Positions 1-7,499 of a stretch of DNA of 64,000 nucleotides are shown here, one piece after another; position 1 is the first letter of the stretch; the number at the start of each line of letters is the position of its first letter. This DNA is from CAUZIB01 sp963578805 (lineage in GTDB: Bacteria; Acidobacteriota; Vicinamibacteria; Vicinamibacterales; UBA8438). The notes beneath the pieces are model-generated. The model made no database searches, was not told where the DNA came from, and saw only the letters and a program-made list of their open reading frames with translations. The translations under genes and the position numbers were made by a program. The stretch is from contig CAUZDY010000001.1 of assembly GCA_963578805.1 (NCBI GenBank), forward strand, positions 82,687-146,686, given 5' to 3'.

Positions 1-957
1 ATAAATTGGGGCTGTGCGGCTGTTCTGGACTGGCTCTTGATAGGCTGGTGACGCAAGTTCTTCAACGACCGCCGGGTCGGCCTCCTTCAAGAAGAACGGA
101 TCATCAAACCACTCGGGGCGGGATGCGTAGACAAACGTCGACACTTCACGCATCAGCGTTGGGCAGTAACAGACGTCGTTCTCTGTCAAGAGGGCGACCA
201 GCTGGTCGTCGACGGCTCCATCTCGCACACTATGAGCGATCAAGTCGGCACCCGCTTCGAGTAACCCCTTCGCGTCGTCCAGGTAGTACAGATGCGCCGC
301 AAGACGCAAACCTCTGTCATGCGCGGTGTCGATGACCGCCGTATAGATATCGGACGGCATCTTCTCAGTGGAGCCGAGGTTGTCGTCAACCCTTATTTTA
401 ATGAGGTCCGCGCCCATATCAGCCGCTGCGTTAACACGCGTAGCCGCTTGTGCGGGTGAATCGGCCGTGATGACCGGACCGGCTAGATACAGGCGCGCAC
501 GGTCGAGGCCGGGTCCTTGGCGGTCGCGGACCGAGACGCCGGCGGGTCCTCCGCCGCCTAGGCTGAAGACCGTGGTCACGCCATAGCGTGCATAGAGCCC
601 CAGCTGATATTCGATATGCTCCTCGGTGTAGAAGGACGGGTCTGACTCCAGCCCACGCACATCGTTGACATGGCCGTGGGCGTTGATCAGTCCCGGAATG
701 ATCGTCTTACCCGAAACATCTAACTGGTGGGCATCGGCCGGAACATCGACCGCATCGCCGGCTGCCTCAATCCGCCCATCACGGACCAGAAGGGTTCCGG
801 TCTCGATCACGGTGTCGCCGTTGCCGATAATCAGCCGCGCGCCAGTGAAGGCGGTCAACCCGGGTGTAAGCGCGACCGGTTCTGGCTCTGGGGTCCCACA
901 GCTCGCGACGGCCACAGACAGAGCGATCAAAAAGCCGAACCGTGTGTGTGTATTCAT
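1..957 (-). CDS. Amidohydrolase-family lipoprotein, C-terminus cut off by the window edge
   Basis: The reverse strand reads open from an ATG at 957 to the window edge, giving 319 residues. The N-terminus has a signal peptide ending in a lipobox (VASC, Cys20), so it is probably a lipid-anchored periplasmic protein. The body follows the metal-dependent amidohydrolase pattern (imidazolonepropionase/prolidase-like TIM barrel). 'INAHGH' carries the first metal ligands His94 and His96, 'LIKIRV' has a candidate bridging Lys187, and further ligands are likely at His222 and His242. The catalytic Asp region probably lies near or beyond the edge. The substrate cannot be told; members hydrolyse amide, peptide or cyclic C-N bonds. 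The family is clear and the specificity is open. Confidence 0.85.
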   Translation of the reverse strand, partial: MNTHTRFGFLIALSVAVASCGTPEPEPVALTPGLTAFTGARLIIGNGDTVIETGTLLVRDGRIEAAGDAVDVPADAHQLDVSGKTIIPGLINAHGHVNDVRGLESDPSFYTEEHIEYQLGLYARYGVTTVFSLGGGGPAGVSVRDRQGPGLDRARLYLAGPVITADSPAQAATRVNAAADMGADLIKIRVDDNLGSTEKMPSDIYTAVIDTAHDRGLRLAAHLYYLDDAKGLLEAGADLIAHSVRDGAVDDQLVALLTENDVCYCPTLMREVSTFVYASRPEWFDDPFFLKEADPAVVEELASPAYQEPVQNSRTAPIY

Positions 958-1031
958 CGACTGCACCTCATCTTGACACGGTCCCCAATGGGAGGCTGAC
1001 CATTCACGACTCACGATGCGAAATTCTCTTC

Positions 1032-3749
1032 TTATTGTTCTTGTTGCAACCTCTGTAGCACGTCACCGAGCCGCTCGATCTCTTCGCCGTAGCGGGCCCA
1101 GTCACCGTTACGTTGGGCCTCGAGTGCAAGCGTGTAGGATTCCTGGGCCGCCTGTGTCAATGGCCGTGACGTCGACACAAGGTTCTCGGCCAGCGGCACC
1201 CCTGGCTGACCGACCGTTGGTTCGGTGTCCGCCAGGATCGTAGACGGTGTCGCGGGAGACGACCCCCGTGTCGACCCATCAAAAAGACGGGTGAGCGCGA
1301 GGTCGAGGGTTGCCTCCATCACGATCTGATTCTGATAAGCGACGACCACCTGCTTCAATTCAGGGATTCTCCCACCCGAGGCACGGAGGTAAATTGGACG
1401 GACATACAGCAATGCCTCTTCGATCGGAATCACCAGAAGTGTTCCCTGAATTACCTCAGAGCCTTGCTGATTCCAGAGCGTGATTTGAGGTGATATGTCT
1501 TGATCCTGGTTGATTCGAGCGACGACCTGGGACGGACCGTAGACCAGTTTCTGCTTTGGAAACTGGAACACCAGCATCCTGCCGTAGACATCACTGTCGC
1601 TTCGGGCGATCATCCACGCCGCGAGATTGTTTCTCCCTCGTGGCGTGAAGGGCAACATTTGGATGAACTCTGCTTTCTCTTCTCCGGGCAGTCGCATGAC
1701 GGTGTAGTACGGCTCCATCTGCTCACTGTCGACGACGGGGACCTCCCACTGATCCTCGCGGTTGTAGAACACCGACGGGTTGGTCATGTGGTAGGTTGAG
1801 TACATGGACGCTTGCAGAGAGAAGATCCCTTGGGGATAGCGAAGATGGCTTTGCAATTCCACGGGCATCGTGTCGAGAGGGGTCAAAAAGCCAGGGAACA
1901 CCTTCCCCAGGGTGGCCGCAATCGGATCGTTCGGGTCGGCGAGATAGAAGGTGGTGGTGCCGTGATAGGCGTCGATCACGACTTTTACCGAGTTCCGGAT
2001 GTAATTGATGCCGCTTCCAGCCGGTGTCGAGTACGGATAATTGTCGGTTGTCGTGTAGGCGTCTCTGATCCAGAACAACCGGCCGTCGGCGATCACGAGG
2101 TACGGATCCGAGTCGTACTCCAGAAACGGGGCAATCGCCATAACTCGTTCCGAGATGTTCCGATGGATGATGATCCGACTGCTGCTGTTGAGCTGGCTGC
2201 TGACCAGGATTTCGTACGACTTAAAGCGAAGGCTGAAGAAGAGTCTTCGCAGGAGGCTTCCCAGATCGACACCACCCGTCCCGTCGTATCGCGTCGAGAT
2301 GTTGTCGTCACCCTCGGGATAGTGAAACTCGTCGGTATTGGTGTTGACGACGACATAATCGTTCGATAGCTCACCAAAGTAGATGCTGGGTTCATCGACG
2401 AAGAGGTCAGTCTCTGAGGTTGGCGGGAGATCTCTGAGAAACAGCACAGGTAACCCTTCCGGGGTGACCTCGTTGACTGGACCCATCGCGACTCCAAGCC
2501 CATGTGTGTACTGCAGCCGCTCATTGATCCACGAGCGGTTGGGGAGGCTGCTCGAGTTCAGCTCACGGGTGGAGAGCATCGTCTGGCGATACTCGCCATC
2601 GACGATGTAACGGTCATCGTCGACCGACGCAAATTCGTAGTACGTCCGGATTTCTTGAATCTGTCCAAACGTGTCGAGTAGAGGCTGATGGTCCCACAGC
2701 CGAACGTTGTTGATTGTCTCGGCGTTATTCTCTATGTCGGACATCGACAACGTCGCGTCGCCAGACACCTGACGTTCCTCGATTTTGTCGAGGTCGAATG
2801 CCTGCCGTGTCGCGGCGATGTTGTGGGTGAGGTAAGGCGCTTCTCGGGCCTGTTCGTCAGGGGTTACCACGAACTGCTGGAACAGCGAAGCGATCCCACC
2901 ACTGCCCATCAAGACCAGCACGTACCCTGCGACGGCCGCACCGACTGGCCACATCGTCGATGACAGAGCCGCGTAGGCGGCGGCAAGAGCGCCAGCACCA
3001 GCCACGATCGTCAGTACCAGCAATGCCGGGAGTCGGATCGCCTCATCGGCGTAGGACACGCCGTGGAGGATGCCACCGGGGGTCGTCAGCGTGCGTGGCA
3101 TGTCGAGATAAGCGCCGGCAGCGAGCAGGACGAAAATCACCGCGACCAGCATCGCCAGATGCTGTCTGGGCTTCGGGTCAACCGACAGACCTTCCGGTCC
3201 AACCACAAGTTGCCCCGTGACGACATATGCGGCTACGGCGCCGACGAACGAGAGAACAACGATTCCAAGACCGGTATATCTCACGAGATCGAGGAAGGGC
3301 AGCGTGAAGATATAGAACGCAGCGTCCCGATCAAAGAATGGGTCGACCTGGCCGAAGGGCGTCTGATTAAGGAACTGCAGCACTACCAGCCAGTTGCTCG
3401 ACGCGATTCCAGAGATAAACAGCGCAAGTACGCCTGACAAACCCGCTGCCAGGAATCCGAGGTGCCGTCGCTCCAGCACAATTGGCTGAAGGTCTCCACC
3501 ACCCGGGAATACTGTGAATGGCCGGTTGGGTCCCCTCACTGCGAGTCGAAGATTCGTAAAAAGAAAGGCAAAGGCACCCGCAAAGACGGCGACACCAAGT
3601 AAACCTTTTGTCGCCAGGGTCTTGAAGAATATCGGCTGGAACTCGGTTTCCCCGAACCAGAGCCACTCGGTGTAGATTCCGGCGAACGAGGGCAGGAGGA
3701 TTAGAAGCAGGAACGCAAACAGCGCAATAACAATCAATCGTATCGGCAT
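1032..3749 (-). CDS. UPF0182-family large membrane protein
   Basis: This encodes a 905-residue protein with about seven hydrophobic segments in the first 330 residues. They are followed by a long soluble, probably extracytoplasmic, region rich in 'YIVDGEYRQTMLSTREL' and 'RYPQGIF'-type motifs. Architecture and length match the UPF0182/COG1615 family, whose function is unknown. The ATG at 3749 (MPIRLIV) is preferred over an in-frame start at 3857, because the upstream 36 residues are polar and unlike the family while the TM segment begins directly after this Met. A weak AAAGG lies 4 nt upstream. The C-terminal tail has an acidic helical stretch like the domain found at the end of family members. 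The family assignment is strong; the function is unknown. Confidence 0.9.
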   Translation of the reverse strand: MPIRLIVIALFAFLLLILLPSFAGIYTEWLWFGETEFQPIFFKTLATKGLLGVAVFAGAFAFLFTNLRLAVRGPNRPFTVFPGGGDLQPIVLERRHLGFLAAGLSGVLALFISGIASSNWLVVLQFLNQTPFGQVDPFFDRDAAFYIFTLPFLDLVRYTGLGIVVLSFVGAVAAYVVTGQLVVGPEGLSVDPKPRQHLAMLVAVIFVLLAAGAYLDMPRTLTTPGGILHGVSYADEAIRLPALLVLTIVAGAGALAAAYAALSSTMWPVGAAVAGYVLVLMGSGGIASLFQQFVVTPDEQAREAPYLTHNIAATRQAFDLDKIEERQVSGDATLSMSDIENNAETINNVRLWDHQPLLDTFGQIQEIRTYYEFASVDDDRYIVDGEYRQTMLSTRELNSSSLPNRSWINERLQYTHGLGVAMGPVNEVTPEGLPVLFLRDLPPTSETDLFVDEPSIYFGELSNDYVVVNTNTDEFHYPEGDDNISTRYDGTGGVDLGSLLRRLFFSLRFKSYEILVSSQLNSSSRIIIHRNISERVMAIAPFLEYDSDPYLVIADGRLFWIRDAYTTTDNYPYSTPAGSGINYIRNSVKVVIDAYHGTTTFYLADPNDPIAATLGKVFPGFLTPLDTMPVELQSHLRYPQGIFSLQASMYSTYHMTNPSVFYNREDQWEVPVVDSEQMEPYYTVMRLPGEEKAEFIQMLPFTPRGRNNLAAWMIARSDSDVYGRMLVFQFPKQKLVYGPSQVVARINQDQDISPQITLWNQQGSEVIQGTLLVIPIEEALLYVRPIYLRASGGRIPELKQVVVAYQNQIVMEATLDLALTRLFDGSTRGSSPATPSTILADTEPTVGQPGVPLAENLVSTSRPLTQAAQESYTLALEAQRNGDWARYGEEIERLGDVLQRLQQEQ

Positions 3750-3932
3750 AGAACCTTTAGTATCTTGGAAGGTTAAGCCGTTGCGCCGCATCTGTCCAGG
3801 AAGACGGTTCCTTGCGACGTATCGGGCACGGGGTAACGCGGAGTGGAATAAGCCCACACAAGCGGAACGAGCATGAGCCTTGTCTCGGATCGTGCGGCAG
3901 CATCAGTTCAGAGCTAAACGAATATAGGTGTC

Positions 3933-4415
3933 GTGCGGTATCCTTCCCGGGTGGCGCTTCACGTGGGGGATTCTGCTCCAGACTTTGAGTTGGCCTCGCA
4001 CCGCGGGGAACAGATCAGGCTGTCACGCTTTAGGGGCCAGAAATGTGTAATTCTGGCGTTCCACCCGCTGGCCTGGACGCCGGTATGTACCAATCAGATG
4101 ATCAGTTACGAGGATGACTACGCCTGGTTCGCCGAACATGACACCCATGTGCTCGGAGTGGGTGTTGATGCAGTGCCCTCGAAGAGCGCCTGGGCGAAGA
4201 GTCTGGGCGGGGTGTCGTTTGACCTGCTTAGCGATTTTCATCCGCAGGGCGCCGTCGCCGCCGCTTACGGTGTCGCACGGGACGACGGGATCTCCGAGCG
4301 TGCGGTGTTCATTGTGGACAAAGAGGGGGCGGTCGCGTTTGCCAAGGTCTATGACATCCCGACGCTGCCCGACACCGCAGAAGTAAAAGCGGTGATTGAA
4401 CGGTTGAGGGAATAG
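3933..4415 (+). CDS. Peroxiredoxin (AhpC/TSA or AhpE-like)
   Basis: A 160-residue thioredoxin-fold peroxidase. The peroxidatic site is 'HPLAWTPVCT' with Cys52; the family consensus is P-x-x-x-T/S-x-x-C. The upstream 'GDSAPDFEL' and downstream 'ERAVFIVDKEG' are typical. The only other cysteine is Cys38, so it is probably a 1-Cys or atypical enzyme that relies on an external thiol for recycling. Initiation may be GTG 3933 or GTG 3951; neither has a good ribosome-binding site, but 3951 (VALHVGDSAPDF) fits family length better. It lies just upstream of the zinc-ribbon, disulfide oxidoreductase and peptidase run on the same strand, so that oxidoreductase is a plausible reductant. This partnership is inferred only from position. 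Confidence 0.9.
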   Translation: MRYPSRVALHVGDSAPDFELASHRGEQIRLSRFRGQKCVILAFHPLAWTPVCTNQMISYEDDYAWFAEHDTHVLGVGVDAVPSKSAWAKSLGGVSFDLLSDFHPQGAVAAAYGVARDDGISERAVFIVDKEGAVAFAKVYDIPTLPDTAEVKAVIERLRE

Positions 4416-4472
4416 GCCAGTCTAGACAAACAACACTGGGTTACGGTAGATACATCCTCGGGTCACGATCTC

Positions 4473-4931
4473 ATGTCGAAAAAGTATCGTCAGCGCGGCT
4501 ATCAAGACGAGCCGCCCGACGGACCACCTGGCGGACGCGAAAACAAGCGCGGCGATACGCGAGAGCGTGGACCGCGTCGCGGATATGGTCCGCGGGAGCC
4601 CCAGAAGGTGAACATGCCGGGTTTCCGGGACGTTCTGAAATGCGCGCGCTGCGGGCACGGGATCGATAAGCTAGTCGAGCTCGACACGCAGTGCTCAAAG
4701 TGTTCGAGTGACCTACACAGCTGCGCACAGTGCACGTGGTTCGATTCCGGGAGTCCACTCGAATGCGGTCAGCCAATCCCCAATCGGGTCTCGCCAAAAG
4801 ACACGCGAAATAGCTGCACCCACTATGACGCCAGAGTGACCGTCGAACGAGAGACGCGCTCCACAATCACATCACTCACATCGAAGCCGGACAGTGGCGC
4901 CCGTCAAGCCTTTGATGACCTGTTCAAGTGA
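4473..4931 (+). CDS. Zinc-ribbon-like protein of unknown function
   Basis: A 152-residue protein. Its first 50 residues are highly charged and Gly/Pro/Arg-rich and probably disordered. The core holds eight cysteines arranged largely in CxxC pairs (57/60, 74/77, 84/87, then 98 and 115), suggesting one or two zinc-binding treble-clef or ribbon folds. There is no signal peptide, so it is probably cytoplasmic and could bind nucleic acid or protein. I do not recognise a named family. The stop at 4929-4931 overlaps a GTG start at 4928 of the next gene (GTGA), implying translational coupling with the disulfide oxidoreductase. A role in redox or metal sensing is speculation from that context. Confidence 0.75.
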   Translation: MSKKYRQRGYQDEPPDGPPGGRENKRGDTRERGPRRGYGPREPQKVNMPGFRDVLKCARCGHGIDKLVELDTQCSKCSSDLHSCAQCTWFDSGSPLECGQPIPNRVSPKDTRNSCTHYDARVTVERETRSTITSLTSKPDSGARQAFDDLFK

Positions 4932-5590
4932 GTTCAAGCATGGCCGATTCCCACAATCGGAGTGAGTTCGAAGCACGATTGACCAGCCTTCCGCATCTGG
5001 TTCGTCTGGTGCTCTTCACACAGACGTTCGGGTGCGATACATGCCTATCGGCTCGCCAGGTCGTCGCCCAGATCGCGGGTCTGTCAGAGCAAGTCACTGT
5101 CGACGAGTACAACCTTGTGCTCGACAAGGAAACGGTTGCGGAGTACGACGTGGATCACACCCCGGCGATTGCGGTTGTCGGCGAGACGGATCTAGGGATT
5201 CGGTACTATGGGGTTCCGTCAGGCTACGAGGTTGCCTCGCTGGTCGACGCGGTGCTGCTGGTCGGCGGGCGCGAGCTAGGGTTGAGTGAGAAAAGCCTGG
5301 TGGCGATTGCTGCGCTCGACCGGCCGCTGGATATCAAGGTTTTCGTCACACCGACGTGAACGTTTTGTCCCCAGGCGGTCGGCCTGGCCTATCGACTTGC
5401 AGCGGCCAGTCCACACATCACCTCAACGGCGATCGAGGCAACGGAATTTCCCGACCTGGCCCGCCAGTACCGTGTGTCTGGCGTACCGAAGACGGTCATC
5501 AACGGGGCTATCGAAATTCTTGGTGCTGAGCCAGAGGATCTGTTCGTCGGCCACGTCTTGGATGGAGACGCAGAAGGGCCGGTGGCGTGA
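4928..5590 (+). CDS. Two-domain protein disulfide oxidoreductase, probable selenoprotein with in-frame TGA (Sec144)
   Basis: The frame runs from GTG 4928 (or ATG 4940) to a TGA stop at 5588-5590, 220 residues if the internal TGA at 5357-5359 is read through. The N-terminal thioredoxin-like domain has 'TFGCDTC' (Cys36, Cys39) and 'DHTPAIAV'. The second domain reads 'KVFVTPT-U-TFCPQAV', then 'ATEFPDLARQYRV' and 'GVPKTVING'. This is the glutaredoxin-like protein disulfide oxidoreductase pattern, in which the TGA position is the first Cys of CPYC. TGA therefore sits at the nucleophilic residue of a U-x-x-C site, the classic context for selenocysteine. The protein would be a cytoplasmic thiol/disulfide reductase or oxidase. 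Both ends overlap neighbours by GTGA, so the full frame is maintained within an operon. A Cys-to-stop mutation or base error is the alternative, but the hairpin after the TGA argues against it. Confidence 0.85.
5371..5387 (+). promoter_or_regulatory. Candidate bacterial SECIS hairpin
   Basis: A perfect 6-bp stem, CCAGGC pairing with GCCTGG, closes a 5-nt loop GGTCG. The loop starts 18 nt after the last base of the in-frame TGA at 5357-5359. Bacterial SECIS elements lie inside the coding region directly after the UGA and present an early loop G to SelB. The E. coli fdhF loop contains GGUC at nearly the same distance. Outer GTC/GAC bases around 5368-5370 and 5393-5396 could extend the stem across an internal loop. 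I cannot fold the sequence here, so the exact lower stem is unsure. Confidence 0.65.
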
Positions 5591-7485
5591 ATCGCCGACG
5601 AGACCGCCTGGTATGGTGCTGGGTGATCTCGCTTTCTTTCTTCCTACTCGCCCTCGGCGTCAGCCGCGCGGGTCAGGAAGCAACCGTTGCCCCGATCAAG
5701 TATCGATTATCGTTTCCCGTCCCCGAGCACCGCTGGTTGCAGGTCGACGTTTTGTTTACGCAGCTTGGCGATGCCCCGCTTCGGGCGCGAATGAGCAGCG
5801 CATCACCGGGGCGCTACGCCCGGCACGAGTTCGCGAAGAACGTCTTCGACGTGCGGGCGTTCGATGGAACGGGGACCGAGGTCGAGTGGTTCCGACCAAA
5901 CCCTCACGAGTGGGTTGTAACGGAGCACGACGGCACGGTGCGATTGCGGTATCGGCTGTTTGGCGATCGAACCGATGGGACATATGCGGCCGTTGATTCT
6001 ACGCACGCGCACCTGAATATGCCCGCCACACTTATGTGGGGCCGCGGGTTTGAAGACCGTCCATTACGCCTGACGTTCGAGCCACCCGCAGATTCGGCGT
6101 GGAAGGTGGCCACCCAGCTCTTTCCCACGGATGACCCGATGGTCTTCACCGCGCCCAACCTTCAGTACCTGATGGACAGCCCGACGGAGTTGAGTGATTT
6201 CGAGCTCTATACATTCAACGTCGCCGATCCGGCGGCGCCGCTCAACCGCCCAACGTTTCGGGTTGCTCTGCATCACGACGCGTCTGTCAGCGCTGAGTCC
6301 TACGTGGCGTCCATCGCCGCGATTGTGGGTGAGATGGTGACAGTGTTCGGCGAGTTTCCGGTCTTTGAGACCGATACCTATACGTTTATTGCTGATTACC
6401 TACCATACGCAAGCAGTGATGCCATGGAGCATCGTAACAGCGCCGTGCTGACGTCTAATGGCCGCCTGGATACACCCGGGCAGTTAGAGAGAATGCTTGG
6501 CGCCGTCGCGCACGAATTTTTCCATGTCTGGAATGTCGAACGGATCCGTCCACGGTCGCTCGAGCCCTTCGATTTTACCGACGCAAATCTCTCACCGGCC
6601 CTCTGGTTGGCCGAGGGCTTTACTAACTACTACGGCAAGCTGGTGATGAAGCGTGCTGGTCTAACGACCCTGGGGCGAACCCTTGAGACCTTCGGGGAGA
6701 CGCTGGACGTGGTCATTGCGAGCCCTGGACGTCGGTTGAACAGCGCTGTCGACATGAGCCACCTCGCGCCGTTCACTGACGCCGCGACCGCCATTGATCC
6801 CACGAACTTTGGAAACACCTTCGTGTCCTACTACACGTGGGGAGAGGCGATTGGGCTTGGACTCGACCTGACGCTTCGGTCCCGAACAGGCGGAGCGATC
6901 ACGTTGGACGACTATATGCGCGCGCTGTGGGAGCGATTCGGGAAGCCAGGCGGGTCGGTGCCGGGAACGGTCGACCACCCGTACACCTTGGCGGACGTTC
7001 AGTCTGTCCTAGCCGACGTGGCTGGTGATGAACAGTTTGCCGTCACGTTCTTTGACCGGTTCATCGCCGGCCGGGCCGTCGTGGAGTACGCTGAACTCCT
7101 CGATCGAGCCGGGTTAGTCCTACAACCTCGCGCACCGGGACTGGCGTCTCTGGGGCGAGTCCGTCTTGGTTCGGGCATGACGGTCACGGCGTCCACTCCG
7201 TATGGCTCACCACTATACGAGGCAGGTATCGACCGTGACGATGTGTTGACAGATCTGGAGGGTGACCGTGTGTCGTCGGCCGCTGACCTCGCCCGAATCC
7301 TCCGGAGTAGGCGACCAGGTGATACCGTGGAGATTGGATTCCTGAGGCGCGGCACACGATTCGAATCGATTACGACGCTGGTCGAAGATCCCGGCGTTGG
7401 AATTGTTACCTTGGAGTCGACAGGTGGGCGACTCTCGGGTGAGCAAGTGAGCTTTCGAAACGCGTGGCTCGGAAGTCGACGGTAG
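5587..7485 (+). CDS. M61-family peptidase with C-terminal PDZ domain
   Basis: A 632-residue exported metallopeptidase. An N-terminal hydrophobic segment (about 10-26) acts as signal peptide. The zinc site is 'VAHEFFHVWN' (His309, Glu310, His313), with the third ligand in 'WLAEGFTNYYG' (Glu343). This matches the M61 glycyl-aminopeptidase family. Residues about 515-610 form a PDZ-like domain ('YEAGIDRDDVLTDLEGDRV'), also normal for M61. The GTG at 5587 overlaps the TGA of the disulfide oxidoreductase (GTGA), so translation is coupled. Next comes the copper ATPase 14 bp downstream. Likely role: trimming N-terminal Gly/Ala peptides in the periplasm, as known for the family; the physiological substrate is unknown. 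Confidence 0.9.
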   Translation: MNRRRDRLVWCWVISLSFFLLALGVSRAGQEATVAPIKYRLSFPVPEHRWLQVDVLFTQLGDAPLRARMSSASPGRYARHEFAKNVFDVRAFDGTGTEVEWFRPNPHEWVVTEHDGTVRLRYRLFGDRTDGTYAAVDSTHAHLNMPATLMWGRGFEDRPLRLTFEPPADSAWKVATQLFPTDDPMVFTAPNLQYLMDSPTELSDFELYTFNVADPAAPLNRPTFRVALHHDASVSAESYVASIAAIVGEMVTVFGEFPVFETDTYTFIADYLPYASSDAMEHRNSAVLTSNGRLDTPGQLERMLGAVAHEFFHVWNVERIRPRSLEPFDFTDANLSPALWLAEGFTNYYGKLVMKRAGLTTLGRTLETFGETLDVVIASPGRRLNSAVDMSHLAPFTDAATAIDPTNFGNTFVSYYTWGEAIGLGLDLTLRSRTGGAITLDDYMRALWERFGKPGGSVPGTVDHPYTLADVQSVLADVAGDEQFAVTFFDRFIAGRAVVEYAELLDRAGLVLQPRAPGLASLGRVRLGSGMTVTASTPYGSPLYEAGIDRDDVLTDLEGDRVSSAADLARILRSRRPGDTVEIGFLRRGTRFESITTLVEDPGVGIVTLESTGGRLSGEQVSFRNAWLGSRR

Positions 7486-7499
7486 GTCACGGGCAAGAT

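Noticed and set aside
1812..2369. 185-codon plus-strand frame opposite the UPF0182 gene
   Set aside because: Antisense shadow without ribosome-binding site or recognisable motifs.
5357..5590. Reading TGA as tryptophan under an alternative genetic code
   Set aside because: TGA is the ordinary stop of many intact genes here (for example 5588-5590 and 24081-24083), so the standard code applies; Trp would also not suit a redox nucleophile site.
5286..5996. 236-codon frame spanning the C-terminus of the disulfide oxidoreductase and start of the M61 gene
   Set aside because: Arg-rich out-of-frame translation; both overlapped frames have clear family motifs instead.
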